Below, piece after piece: positions 9,176 to 17,501 of a stretch of 64,000 nucleotides of DNA (its first letter is position 1; each line of letters begins with the position of its first letter). The stretch covers positions 124,001 to 188,000 of the forward strand of contig JBGALI010000005.1 of assembly GCA_044223975.1 (NCBI GenBank). Direction: 5' to 3'. The notes beneath the pieces were generated by a model. It did not search any database, was not told where the DNA came from, and worked only from the letters and a program-made list of their open reading frames with translations. A program made the translations under genes and the position numbers. The DNA comes from CAZCPB01 sp044223975. Its GTDB lineage: Bacteria > Planctomycetota > Phycisphaerae > Phycisphaerales > UBA1924.

Positions 9176-9505
9176 ATAGCGGTTCAGGATCGAATCGATG
9201 CATCCGCACTAGCGAACACCGGCGGCAACCCCGATTCGGGTTGCCTTGCCGCCCTACTCAAGCAACTCGATATTCCCGATCCCTTGGCGCAAATCAAAGT
9301 GGAATATGAGCGACAAACTGGCACGCACATTGCACAAACATTTGTCGAGGACACACTTGACGCCATCGTATCGCGTCGGCACCAGGTTGCTCATACCGCG
9401 ACCGCCAGTGGGAGCCGAGCGGATCTGAATACAAGCGTTGTGTTTCTGAAAGCGCTCGCAAACGCGGTGGATCACGTGATCGCCACACGTGTTGCAGCGT
9501 ACTGA
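9176..9505 (+). pseudogene. Remnant of a HEPN-like protein gene
   Basis: About 110 codons ending at a TGA at 9505. The frame has no credible start: upstream it runs into the inverted repeat. The C-terminal part reads LDAIVSRRHQVAHT, an R-x4-H motif as in HEPN ribonuclease domains (LD.IV..RH.VAH is typical of the MAE_28990/RiboL-PSP HEPN group), followed by a helix VVFLKALANAVDHVI. Base use is visibly more AT-rich than the neighbours, suggesting transfer. HEPN proteins are often toxin or defence RNases. This copy appears to be a 3' fragment. Family assignment is tentative. Confidence 0.5.
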
Positions 9506-9614
9506 TGCTTAAGCTGTGCAGTCTTTCTCCGGACCCGCGCTCGGTGTTCTAGTCCATGGGCGGGTGACTCGAATTGCCCCACCGCGGATGGCGGGTGGCC
9601 CGGGTCCCCAACCG

Positions 9615-9684
9615 CGGGTGCCACTGCTCGCCGCGCCTACTTCTTCTATTTTCACTCCTCCGTCTCCCGTGGCGCAGCAGTGCT
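9615..9684. repeat. Right arm of ~70-bp imperfect inverted repeat
   Basis: It begins CGGGTGCCACTGCTCG and ends GGCGCAGCAGTGCT. It is the reverse complement of the arm at 9098-9166, with mismatches mainly in the middle. Confidence 0.75.
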
Positions 9685-9720
9685 GCACGGTCGACGGCGT
9701 GCTCGTACTCCCGTCGCCCC

Positions 9721-10245
9721 TCACCCGCCCCCACCCTCCCTGAAAAACATCCTGATCAATATCCCCCTCCCCATCACCCTCCCCAACTCCCTGAACGCAA
9801 AGAACGGGATCAGCCCCACCACGATCACCAGCGTGCTACCCAAGAGCTCGTGCCAGCCCTTGCCCAGGAACTCGCGCACGCCTGCCGCGGCACCCTCGCC
9901 CTTCCACATCCCCTTCACCGCGTGCTCGGCGACGGTGAACCCGATGATGAACAGGCTGAAGATGATCGTGCGGTACAGCGTGGGGTAGATCAGGGGCCGG
10001 CGGTCCATGCCGCGGGCCAGGCGCAGCGCATCGCCCACCATGATCACCTTGGCCAGCACCATCGCCTTGATCACGGCGATCCAGTACTCCTGGTACTCGA
10101 TGTCGTACGCCGCGAGCGTGAGCCGGCGGTACTGGGTGAACGCGGCAAAGACCAGCGTGAGGTACGCGACGATCAGCCAGTAGCCGCGGAACTCCTGGAG
10201 CAGCCGGGCCTTCCACCCCAACTTGGCGCCCTCGGGCTGGTTCAT
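9721..10245 (-). CDS. Integral membrane protein, function unknown
   Basis: 174 residues. Four hydrophobic segments: WLIVAYLTLVFAAFTQY (about 23-39), WIAVIKAMVLAKVIMV (55-70), IIFSLFIIGFTVAEHAV (93-109) and LLGSTLVIVVGLIPFFAF (133-150), separated by basic loops. The ATG at 10245 fits the compact membrane topology. It is divergent from the DUF2238-like gene at 10371. No family is recognised with confidence. Confidence 0.75.
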   Translation of the reverse strand: MNQPEGAKLGWKARLLQEFRGYWLIVAYLTLVFAAFTQYRRLTLAAYDIEYQEYWIAVIKAMVLAKVIMVGDALRLARGMDRRPLIYPTLYRTIIFSLFIIGFTVAEHAVKGMWKGEGAAAGVREFLGKGWHELLGSTLVIVVGLIPFFAFRELGRVMGRGILIRMFFREGGGG

Positions 10246-10370
10246 CGCGAGCTCCGGGCGTGGTGGGGGCGTCCCGAGGTCTCAATCGTCGGGCTCCACC
10301 GATTACCAAGCCTAGACCCGACGGGATCTCCTCTGATCTTCCGTACACTTCGCGCCCCGCACCTCCCCGC

Positions 10371-11051
10371 ATGCCGCGGCACGGAATCGCTCCCATCCCA
10401 GCCACCTCCCCTCCATCCTCGCGCCTCCCCCTCACACTCTTGGTTCTCACGCTCGTTGCCTTGGCCTGGTCTGGGTACCACCCCTTGGAGCGGATGACGT
10501 GGCTGCTTGAGGTCTTCCCCGCCATCGCGGCAATCGTCCTGCTCTTCTGTACCCGCCGCCGCTTCCCGCTCACTCCTCTTCTCTATATCCTCATCTTTCT
10601 CCACGCTCTCGTCCTGATCGTCGGCGGCAAGTACACCTACGCCGAGGTGCCCCTCGGCAACTGGCTCCGCGATCACTTCCACCTTGAGCGCAACCACTAC
10701 GACCGTCTCGGACACTTCATGCAGGGCTTTGTTCCCGCGATCGCCGCGCGCGAGGTCCTGATCCGCTGCTCCCCCGTCACCCGCGGCAGGTGGCTGCCGT
10801 TCTTGGTGGTGTGCATCTGCATGACCACCAGCGCCCTCTACGAACTCGTCGAGTGGGGCGTGGCCGTCATTGTCGGCGGCACGGCCTCCAACGCGTTCCT
10901 GGGCACCCAGGGCGACGTCTGGGACACGCAGAAGGACATGGCGTTCTGCCTCGTCGGCGCCGTTGCCGCGCTGGTCACGCTGGCGCGGCCGCACGACCGC
11001 CAGCTCCGCGCGCTCCCTCCCCAACCACGAGTGGACCGCCCCTCCGCCTGA
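10371..11051 (+). CDS. DUF2238/YjdF-like membrane protein
   Basis: 226 residues from the ATG at 10371. An upstream in-frame start at 10260 would add a non-membrane Arg/Pro tail. It has six or so hydrophobic segments. Diagnostic stretches are GGKYTYAEVPLG, ERNHYDRLGHFMQGF, TTSALYELVEWG and DVWDTQKDMAFCLVGA, which match the YjdF (DUF2238) family of inner-membrane proteins. Conserved Asp, His and Glu in the membrane suggest transport or metal handling, but the function is not established. Confidence 0.85.
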   Translation: MPRHGIAPIPATSPPSSRLPLTLLVLTLVALAWSGYHPLERMTWLLEVFPAIAAIVLLFCTRRRFPLTPLLYILIFLHALVLIVGGKYTYAEVPLGNWLRDHFHLERNHYDRLGHFMQGFVPAIAAREVLIRCSPVTRGRWLPFLVVCICMTTSALYELVEWGVAVIVGGTASNAFLGTQGDVWDTQKDMAFCLVGAVAALVTLARPHDRQLRALPPQPRVDRPSA

Positions 11052-11125
11052 CCCCCGCCCGGCGCGGTTATGCTTTTCCCCTGGCGTGCCGAGTGCCCGC
11101 CGGAATCCAGGAGGAGCCGCGCCGT

Positions 11126-11881
11126 ATGAGTGCTTCCGTCATCGCGTTGATCATCTTTGGCTGCGTCTTCGGTGCCGCGATGCTGGGCATGCTGGCGCGG
11201 CTAGTGCTGCCTGCGCACCACCTCAGCAGCGACACCAAGGACACCGTCAAGCTCGCGATGGGGCTGGTGGCGACGATGACGGCCCTGATCCTCGGCCTGC
11301 TCGTCGCATCGGCCAAGGGTTCGTACGACACGCAGCGCGACGAGACGACCCGGATGGGCGCCAAGATCGCCTTTCTCGATGTGCTCCTGGCGCACTACGG
11401 GCCCGAGGCGACGGACACGCGCGAAACCCTTCGCGCCGCCAGCGCCCGCATGATCGGCCAGCTCTGGCTGGTCGAGGTCGCCACCCCGCTCCGCCCCGAC
11501 CCCAAGGCCACCGGCGGCGAGGCCGTGTACGCGGCGATCGAGGCCCTCGCGCCCCAGACCGAGGCGCAACGCGCGATCAAGGCCCAGTCGCTCGCGGCCG
11601 CCATCGAGCTGGGCCAGATGCGCTGGCTCCTCTACGAGCAGTCCACCAGCGCCATCTCCCCGCCCCTGCTGATCGTCGTCGTCGCGTGGCTGGCGGTGAT
11701 CTTCTTCAGCTTCGGGCTGTTTGCGCCCTCGAACTCGACCGTTGTGGCGGCGCTCCTGATCTCCTCGCTCTCGGTCTCGGGCGCCGTCCTGCTCATCCTC
11801 GAGCTCGATCACCCCTTCGACGGCCTGATCAGGATCTCCAGCGAGCCCATGCGCAAGGCTCTCGAGCCCTTGCCGAAGTAG
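11126..11881 (+). CDS. DUF4239-like membrane protein
   Basis: 251 residues. The start follows GGAGGAG and gives an N-terminal membrane helix (VIALIIFGCVFGAAMLGML). A second helix follows (LAMGLVATMTALILGLLVA), then a soluble middle (SYDTQRDETTRMGAKIAFLD) and two C-terminal helices ending in LDHPFDGLIRISSEPMR. This order and the DHPF(D/S)G..(V/I)S tail are typical of DUF4239 (bestrophin-like) proteins. The longer in-frame reading starting at 10790 overlaps the upstream gene and is not credible. Confidence 0.8.
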   Translation: MSASVIALIIFGCVFGAAMLGMLARLVLPAHHLSSDTKDTVKLAMGLVATMTALILGLLVASAKGSYDTQRDETTRMGAKIAFLDVLLAHYGPEATDTRETLRAASARMIGQLWLVEVATPLRPDPKATGGEAVYAAIEALAPQTEAQRAIKAQSLAAAIELGQMRWLLYEQSTSAISPPLLIVVVAWLAVIFFSFGLFAPSNSTVVAALLISSLSVSGAVLLILELDHPFDGLIRISSEPMRKALEPLPK

Positions 11882-11933
11882 CGGCACGCTGCAGCGCCGA
11901 GCGGCGATACAACCCACCAGCCGGGATGCGATC

Positions 11934-12329
11934 ATGAAGGCGCTGCACACCACATCCGCCCTGCTCGAAGCCCCCACCGGCCTGGCGCTGATCGCGGCCC
12001 CCTCTCTGCTTTCTTCGCTGCTGCTGGGCGTCCCGCTCGATTCGCCCGCCGCGCTGGCCGTCGCCCGCGTCGCCGGCGCCGCCATTCTCTCGCTCGGGAT
12101 CGGATGCTGGCTCGCCCGCGCCGACTCCCCCGGTCCCGCCGCACGCGGCATCATCGCCGCCATGCTCCTGTACAACATCGCGACCGCCGCGGCACTGGCT
12201 TACGCACGCCTGGGCGACGGGATCGCCGGGATCGCCCTCTGGCCCGCGGTTGTGGCGCACGCGGCGATGGCGGTGTGGTGCATCGCACGCCTGCGGACCA
12301 CCCCGGGCAAGCCCGCGCTGCCGCGCTGA
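11934..12329 (+). CDS. Small four-helix membrane protein
   Basis: 131 residues, Ala/Leu-rich, with about four predicted helices. It starts MKALHTTSALLEAPTGLALI and includes GAAILSLGIGCWLARAD and AAALAYARLGDGIAG. The basic C-terminus is cytoplasmic. Similar small proteins occur widely without known function. It sits 53 bp after the DUF4239-like gene and may be co-transcribed. Confidence 0.7.
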   Translation: MKALHTTSALLEAPTGLALIAAPSLLSSLLLGVPLDSPAALAVARVAGAAILSLGIGCWLARADSPGPAARGIIAAMLLYNIATAAALAYARLGDGIAGIALWPAVVAHAAMAVWCIARLRTTPGKPALPR

Positions 12330-12400
12330 ATCTCCCAAGGGCTCCACCTTCGGGCCCCCCGCCCTCACCCCGCCTCCCTCGGCGCGATAAGCTTCACCCC

Positions 12401-13771
12401 ATGGCCTCTCGCTCCTCCGCGGCTCGCAACAACATCCTCGCCGGCGTCTTCCTCCTTTCGGGGGTGGCGCTAGCGGTCGCGGTCAGCGTGGTCCTCTCGG
12501 GCGCCTCCGATGCCCTCCAGAGCTCGCGGACCTACACCGTTCTGTTCTCCATCGCCGAAGGAGCGACGGGCATCAAGAAGGGATCCTCGGTCCTCCTGGG
12601 CGGGCAGGAGATCGGCAAGGTCCGCAGCGTCAAGTTTCAGCCCGGCCCCGCTTCGCTCCCGACCAAGGCAGGCTCGACCAACGGCGACCCCGCCACGGCC
12701 CAGCCCCCCAAGCTCGACATCGCCGTCGAGATCGCCACCCGGGCCGAGTTCACCTTCTTCACCAACGCCAAGTTCTTTCTCGAGCGCCCCCTGCTGGGCT
12801 CGCTCTCCACCATCAACATCGTCGACCTCGGCCGACCCGGCGTGAACGGCTCCACCGAGCTTTCCCCCGGAAGCTCGATCCGCGGCGGGCTCGCGCCGCC
12901 CAGCTTCCTCGCCCAGGCCGGCGTCGGCGAGGAGCAGGTCATGCAGGTGCAGGAGCTCATCGCCTCGGCCAACCGCAGCGCCGCCCGCGTCAGCGGCATG
13001 ATCGAGCGCTACGAGTCCAAGATCGACCGCATCGTCGAGGATGCCGACAGCACCGTGCATCACGTCCGCGAGCGCGTCCCGGTGTGGTCCGCGGATGTCG
13101 ACGAGACCCTCGCTGGCGCCAAGAAGATCAGCCCGATCGCCGACGACGTTGCCTTGGGAGTGAAGGAAGGCCGCGACCTGCTCCGCAAGGCCGGGAACAT
13201 TGTCGACGACGGCGCCCCCAAGATCTCGACGATCCTGTCCGACGCCCAGAGCGCGATGGACAAGGTCAACCGCGAGTCGGTCGACAAGTTCAACCGCGCC
13301 CTCGACGACGCCCAGAAGTCGCTCGATGTGTTCGCCAGTGCCGCCAACCAGTTCACCGGGCTGATGCGCGAGGAATCGCCAAACATCCGCCGCCTGCTCG
13401 CCAACGCCCGCCTCGCGTCTGACCAGCTCAAGTTCGCCGCCATCGAGATCCGCTCCCAGCCTTGGCGCCTGCTCTACACGCCCACGCCCAAGGAGACCGA
13501 GACCTCGGTCCTTTACGACGCCGCCCGCAGCTACGCCCAGGCCGTCAGCGACCTCCGCGCCGCCAGCGAATCCCTTGAGGCCGCCGCCGCGGCAAACTCC
13601 ACCCCCGGCGGCGCGCCCGGCGCCGCTCAGGCCTCCGACCACGAGTCGCTCGAGCGCCTGCACGACGAGCTCGACCGCGCCTTTACCCACTACCGCGACG
13701 CCGAGAAGGCCCTGCTGGAAATCCTCATCAAGCGCGGCGGCGAATCGGCCCCGGCCGAGCCCAAGAAATAA
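12401..13771 (+). CDS. MlaD/MCE-family lipid-transport protein
   Basis: 456 residues from the ATG at 12401. An N-terminal membrane anchor (NNILAGVFLLSGVALAVAVSVVLSG, about 9-33) precedes an MCE domain (about 40-160: YTVLFSIAEGATGIKKGSSV, LLGGQEIGKV, FFTNAKFFLERPLLGSLSTI). A long helical region with coiled-coil character fills the rest (about 190-440). MCE proteins of this kind form rings or tubes that carry phospholipids between the inner and outer membranes, usually with an MlaE permease and MlaF ATPase. Those partners are not next to it here. Confidence 0.85.
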   Translation: MASRSSAARNNILAGVFLLSGVALAVAVSVVLSGASDALQSSRTYTVLFSIAEGATGIKKGSSVLLGGQEIGKVRSVKFQPGPASLPTKAGSTNGDPATAQPPKLDIAVEIATRAEFTFFTNAKFFLERPLLGSLSTINIVDLGRPGVNGSTELSPGSSIRGGLAPPSFLAQAGVGEEQVMQVQELIASANRSAARVSGMIERYESKIDRIVEDADSTVHHVRERVPVWSADVDETLAGAKKISPIADDVALGVKEGRDLLRKAGNIVDDGAPKISTILSDAQSAMDKVNRESVDKFNRALDDAQKSLDVFASAANQFTGLMREESPNIRRLLANARLASDQLKFAAIEIRSQPWRLLYTPTPKETETSVLYDAARSYAQAVSDLRAASESLEAAAAANSTPGGAPGAAQASDHESLERLHDELDRAFTHYRDAEKALLEILIKRGGESAPAEPKK

Positions 13772-13843
13772 GCACAGCCGCGATCTGCCCGACCGCCCCG
13801 CGCCGCGGTTGGCGTTCGCCCCTGAGCCGGGTACCGTGTGCCC

Positions 13844-14470
13844 ATGAATCCGCCCGTCCACCGACTCGCCACCGACACCGACGACGGCATGCTGCTGATC
13901 ATCAGCGGCCCCTCGGGCGTCGGGAAAACCACCATCACCCGCGGCGTCGAGCGCACCATCCCCGACGCGGTCTTCTCCGTCTCCGCCACCACCCGCCCCA
14001 GCACCGGCGTTGATGTCGAGGGCGTCGACTACCACTTCGTCACCGACGCCCAGTTCCTCGAGATGAAGGCCCGCGGCGAGTTCCTCGAGACCGCCGAGAT
14101 CTACGGCAAGCGCTACGGCACGCCCCGCGAGTGGGTCGAGGAGCAGCTCCGGCGCGGGCGCCTCGTGATCCTCGAGATCGACGTTGAGGGCGCCAAGCAG
14201 GTCAAGTCCAAAATCCCCGACGCGTTCGGCCTCTTTGTGATGCCGCCCAGCGAGGACGTGCTGCTGGGCCGCCTGCGCTCGCGCAAGCGCGAGGACGAGA
14301 GCGCCATCCAGCGCCGCTTCTCCGAGGCCAAGCGCGAGATCGAGTGCGCCAAGACCTGCGGCGTCTACAACGAGTTCCTCGTGAACGAGAACCTCGACGA
14401 GGCGATCGCACGCGCCGTCGAGATGGTCAAAGCCGAACGTGCCCGCCGTCGCACCCGCCGCCGCGCGTAA
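13844..14470 (+). CDS. gmk: Guanylate kinase
   Basis: 208 residues. ATP + GMP to ADP + GDP, cytoplasmic. The P-loop GPSGVGKTT lies near residue 22. The GMP-binding region is intact (SATTRPSTGVDVEGVDYHFV, with FLEMKARGEFLE and YGKRYGTP). LEIDVEGAKQVK and RLRSRKRED are the expected later motifs. A GTG at 13838 is a possible alternative start. It follows the MlaD-like gene by 72 bp. Confidence 0.95.
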   Translation: MNPPVHRLATDTDDGMLLIISGPSGVGKTTITRGVERTIPDAVFSVSATTRPSTGVDVEGVDYHFVTDAQFLEMKARGEFLETAEIYGKRYGTPREWVEEQLRRGRLVILEIDVEGAKQVKSKIPDAFGLFVMPPSEDVLLGRLRSRKREDESAIQRRFSEAKREIECAKTCGVYNEFLVNENLDEAIARAVEMVKAERARRRTRRRA

Positions 14471-14486
14471 CACGAATACGCGCTCA

Positions 14487-14529
14487 ACTCCCCCCTCCCA
14501 GAGGGAGGGGGGCCGGGGGGGTGGGTTTG
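14487..14529. repeat. C/G-rich palindromic repeat, copy 1
   Basis: CCCCCCTCCC (14490-14499) pairs perfectly with GGGAGGGGGG (14503-14512) around AGA, followed by CCGGGGGGGTGGGTTTG. An identical element lies at 41323-41364. It is a dispersed intergenic family. Confidence 0.85.
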
Positions 14530-14604
14530 ACTTGGTTTCTCGAAGCGCAACGCACCGCCCGTGGCATCGTTCATCGATTCAACGTACTCCCACGACCCCG
14601 CGCT

Positions 14605-14637
14605 CAAAAACAAACACGCCGGCGCAAGCCGGCGTGT
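14605..14637 (-). terminator. Rho-independent terminator of the histone-like gene
   Basis: ACACGCCGGC (14614-14623) and GCCGGCGTGT (14628-14637) form a perfect 10-bp stem with a GCAA loop. On the minus strand it is followed by TTTGTTTTTG. It lies about 35 bp beyond the stop of the gene at 14671. Confidence 0.85.
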
Positions 14638-14670
14638 CTGAAATTCAACACTGATCGTTCGAAGCCCCGC

Positions 14671-14949
14671 TCAAATTCCCATCGGCGGCGGTGGGATGTT
14701 GCTGGGCATCGGGGCCGGCGGCGGCGGCGGTGGTGGTGGGGGAGGCGGCGGCATCGCCGGTGTGAGCTTGATCGCCTTCTTGCGCATCTTGGGCGCCGCG
14801 AGCTTGACCTTGCGGGCCTTGGGCGCGGCCTTCTTGGCCGTCTTCTTCGCCGGCCGCGAGGCCTTGCGGGCAACCTTGCGGCCAGCCTTCGCGCCAACCT
14901 TGCGGGTGGCCTTCTTCTTGGCGCCGCCCTTCTTCTTTTTCTTGGCCAT
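14671..14949 (-). CDS. Histone H1-like Lys/Ala-rich DNA-binding protein
   Basis: 92 residues. The ATG at 14949 has AAGGAG eight bases upstream. An in-frame ATG two codons earlier is too close to that site. Residues 1-55 are a Lys/Arg/Ala tail (MAKKKKKGGAKKKATRK, then KKTAKKAAPKARK) like eukaryotic histone H1 tails and bacterial Hc1/AlgP proteins. Residues 65-78 are polyproline (12 Pro). It probably coats or condenses DNA. The Pro-rich tail is unusual and may need EF-P for translation. Its own terminator follows. Confidence 0.8.
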   Translation of the reverse strand: MAKKKKKGGAKKKATRKVGAKAGRKVARKASRPAKKTAKKAAPKARKVKLAAPKMRKKAIKLTPAMPPPPPPPPPPPPAPMPSNIPPPPMGI

Positions 14950-14994
14950 CACCATTTCTCCTTGGAGATCGCTTCAGAACACCTGCCAGGTCTC

Positions 14995-15022
14995 GTGGGG
15001 CAGGTGTCCCGCCTGCCTCTAC
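14995..15022. repeat. GGCAGGTGTCCCGCCTGCC palindromic repeat
   Basis: GTGGGGCAGGTGTCCCGCC followed by TGCCTCTAC, intergenic. The same family occurs as an inverted pair at 20094-20122 and 20192-20220. Confidence 0.75.
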
Positions 15023-15099
15023 ACGCTCTACCTCTTCGCTTCTGAAACGACCATCTGCCGCGGCACCGGAACCCCGTCGCGCCGTGCACACAAGATGTA

Positions 15100-15846
15100 T
15101 CACAAAGCCGGCGGTTCTGCACGCGGGGTCGAGGATTCCCCCGCCGCTCCCACGCCCCCGCCCGCCGCCTCCTCCGCAAACAGCCCGTCCCGCCGGGCCA
15201 TCTTCGCGTACAGGAATCCCACCACTACGTCGTACGTAAAGTGTGCCGCCATCGCAAGATACAGATCGCCCGCCCGCAGCACCAGCCACTGCGCCAGGAG
15301 CGCCATGACAAACGTGATCCCCGCCGCCGCCCACCCCTGGACCAGGTGCGCCAGCCCGAACGCCGCCGCGGCAAGCACCGCCGCCACGCCCCACGACCCC
15401 GTCCAGTACTCCAGCGTCCCGAACAGAACGCCCCGGTACACGATCTCTTCCCCAACCCCCGCCGCCACGCCCAGGGCTACCCACATCAGGTAATCCCGCG
15501 GCGTCCGCGGCAGGATCGCCACCAGCCACGCCCGCGCCCGCGCCGAACGCATCTTCCACCGCGCCACGCCCGCGGCCGCCAACACCGCAACCCCCGCCGC
15601 CGCGACGCCCGCAAGCCCCACATCAAGCCGCGGCACAGGGAACAGCGTCATCCCCACCCGCCACGCCACCCAGAGCGCAAGCGCCGTGAGCACCCCCAGC
15701 GAGATCAGCGTCGACCGGTGCGTCCTGCCCCGCGGCGGAAGCGCCATCCCCCGCACCAGCGCCCGGTGCGACCGGAAACACACCAGCGGCAGCAGAACGC
15801 CGACCAAGAGAATGAACAGCGTCGCGATGGGATCAAGCGGAGGCAC
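15100..15846 (-). CDS. CPBP-family intramembrane metalloprotease
   Basis: 248 residues, about seven or eight membrane helices. The three signature motifs are intact: EEIVYRG (EExxxR, 133-138), FGLAHL (FxxxH, 163-167) and HFTYDVVVG (HxxxD, 202-206). This is the Abi/CAAX-type glutamic/metal intramembrane protease fold. Roles in the family include CAAX processing, bacteriocin self-immunity and signalling; the substrate here is unknown. Confidence 0.9.
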   Translation of the reverse strand: MPPLDPIATLFILLVGVLLPLVCFRSHRALVRGMALPPRGRTHRSTLISLGVLTALALWVAWRVGMTLFPVPRLDVGLAGVAAAGVAVLAAAGVARWKMRSARARAWLVAILPRTPRDYLMWVALGVAAGVGEEIVYRGVLFGTLEYWTGSWGVAAVLAAAAFGLAHLVQGWAAAGITFVMALLAQWLVLRAGDLYLAMAAHFTYDVVVGFLYAKMARRDGLFAEEAAGGGVGAAGESSTPRAEPPAL

Positions 15847-15873
15847 GCGGGGAGTGTACTAGTGACGTGCCAC

Positions 15874-15962
15874 GTGCCACCGAGATTGGCTCTGCAATCT
15901 CGGTGCTCTTACTCCCACCCTCTCCCACCGTGCCACCAAGATCGGCCCTGCGATCTTGGTGC
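15874..15962. repeat. Two REP palindromes upstream of the RAYT gene
   Basis: Copy a (15874-15906) has CACCGAGATTG paired perfectly with CAATCTCGGTG. Copy b (15930-15962) has CACCAAGATCG paired with CGATCTTGGTG. Both are introduced by GTGC and have a six-base loop (GCTCTG or GCCCTG). Further copies lie at 16642-16674 and 17538-17570. They are the presumed target or substrate of the adjacent RAYT. Confidence 0.85.
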
Positions 15963-16007
15963 TCCCTCTCTCTACCCCCTCCGATCCCCGCACAGTAAAC
16001 TGCCCCT

Positions 16008-16595
16008 GTGGAACCGACCTCCACACAGCCCCTTCGAAAGCGTCTGCAAAGACGCGAAATCCCCGGCGTTGTGCGGTTCGTGACGTTCTCCTGCCACCGC
16101 CGCCTTCCTCTGCTCGGCCATCCCGCCATCCGCGATCTCCTCGCGGCCGAACTCTCCGCCACGCGGCAGACCTACCGCTTCGAACTCTTCGCCTGGGTCG
16201 TCATGCCCGAGCACGTCCACATCCTGCTGCGGCCGCGCGAGGGCGCTCTGACGGAAGTCCTCCGTGGCCTGAAGACATCCGTCGCCAAGCAGGTCGTCGC
16301 CCGCTGGCGGCAACTGCAAGCGCCGATCCTCGCGGAGATTCTCACGAGCGCCGGCACCTCGCGCTTCTGGCAGAAAGGCGGCGGGTTCGACCGCAACGTG
16401 CGCAACCTCAGCGAGTTCTGCCGCGAGGTGCGGTACGTTCACCACAACCCCGTCGAACGCGGCCTCGCCGCGGCACCCCAGGACTGGAAATGGTCGAGCG
16501 CGCGTTGGTGGATGGGTGAACGGAGTGGAACGGTGGAGTGCGACCCGCCCCCGGGCGACCCGAGGATGTGGGCGAACTGGAAGGGGTACAGGTGA
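16008..16595 (+). mobile_element. REP-associated tyrosine transposase (RAYT), Y1/HUH family
   Basis: 195 residues from a GTG at 16008. The HUH motif is HVH within MPEHVHILL (H69, H71). Other family signatures are FVTFSCHRR (25-33), GLKTSVAKQV, RFWQKGGGFDRNV (119-131), YVHHNPVERGL (143-153) and DWKWSSARWW (159-168). RAYTs are single-copy domesticated relatives of IS200/IS605 TnpA that nick and join REP palindromes. Here the gene sits between REP copies at 15874-15962 and 16642-16674. The tyrosine usual before Asp in GGGYDRN is Phe here, so activity is uncertain. Confidence 0.9.
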
Positions 16596-16640
16596 TGGCC
16601 GGATTCACCCGAGCAACGCGACGGACCGTCGATCCGCCGG

Positions 16641-16710
16641 AGCACCGAGATCGCAGGGCCGATCTCGGTGGCACGGCTGAGGAGATCAGTTCATCTTGGT
16701 GCCACCCGCC
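16641..16710. repeat. Left arm of 70-bp inverted repeat containing a REP
   Basis: It holds a REP copy (16642-16674, GCACCGAGATCG ... CGATCTCGGTGGCAC) plus about 36 bp ending ATCTTGGTGCCACCCGCC. The reverse complement matches 17502-17571 nearly throughout. The REP core is identical in the two arms. Confidence 0.85.
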
Positions 16711-16786
16711 TCATATGGTTGACTCCCTTTGGTCCCACACCTCCGCTGTGGGTCGAGATTCCATTGCCTAAAAAAGGCAGGCCCAA

Positions 16787-17314
16787 ATGAATCTGCAAAT
16801 GGCGTATGGTATTCAAATGGCATTGAAAATCAACACAAAGTGGCCATTGGCCCAAGCCGCGTTGGCGCGCATGGGGTTCGTGCTTGTGTCAGTGATGATA
16901 TTGTGTGTATTAGGTTGCCAGCAAAAGAGCCAATATGATAAGGATTTTGAGACGTTTCAGGCCGAGGCTGGTCCTCTGTGCGTCCAGCTGAACAACGCAG
17001 GTAGCAGTGACACAGAAAGAAAACTTAATGTCAAGCAAATAGTCGATGAGGCGCTGCGGTCTGGGCTGTCGGTGCAGTTGTTAACTGGCAGCCTATGCCA
17101 AGGTGGGGTCCGATTGAACCCTGACCCAAGTGTGTGGAGAAGGGGTTCGATCAACAATCCAAATACAATACTTGTAATTTTACCATGTGTGCGTACGTAT
17201 GCAAGCGAAGGTAAGGCTGGTAGATGGGCATTTACTATCGGATTTGATCCGATATTGCTTCCAGAGGGGGAGAAGCCGGAATGGTATGAAGCGGCGGTGA
17301 TGGTGTCGCAGTAG
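16787..17314 (+). CDS. Low-GC predicted lipoprotein, function unknown
   Basis: 175 residues. A basic N-terminus and hydrophobic core (MGFVLVSVMILCVLGC) end in a lipobox VLGC at about residue 44, so it is likely a lipoprotein. The true start may be a later Met (16817 or 16871). The rest is hydrophilic (FETFQAEAGPLCVQLNNAG, later FDPILLPEGEKPEWYEAAV) and unrecognised. Codons are conspicuously AT-rich compared with every neighbour (for example around 17155-17185), implying transfer. It is the only gene between two inverted REP-bearing arms, directly downstream of the RAYT. Confidence 0.65.
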   Translation: MNLQMAYGIQMALKINTKWPLAQAALARMGFVLVSVMILCVLGCQQKSQYDKDFETFQAEAGPLCVQLNNAGSSDTERKLNVKQIVDEALRSGLSVQLLTGSLCQGGVRLNPDPSVWRRGSINNPNTILVILPCVRTYASEGKAGRWAFTIGFDPILLPEGEKPEWYEAAVMVSQ

Positions 17315-17501
17315 TTGCTCATAAACCATGTCCGCGGTCCACTGGTAGAGGCTATCCCAAGATCTCCGCAGCCGGTTCTGTGAGCGCGCCCATGTAGTGC
17401 GTCCCATCCCATTGGACAGCCGGCAATGTTAGTTCGGAGGAAGCCCTCCCCGCTCCGGTCGCCCGCGATGGTTGGAAGTGCGGTAACGTTCAGAATTGTG
17501 C

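Noticed and set aside
12470..14473. 667-codon frame opposite the MlaD-like and gmk genes
   Set aside because: It spans two genuine genes and the gap between them, with low-complexity composition.
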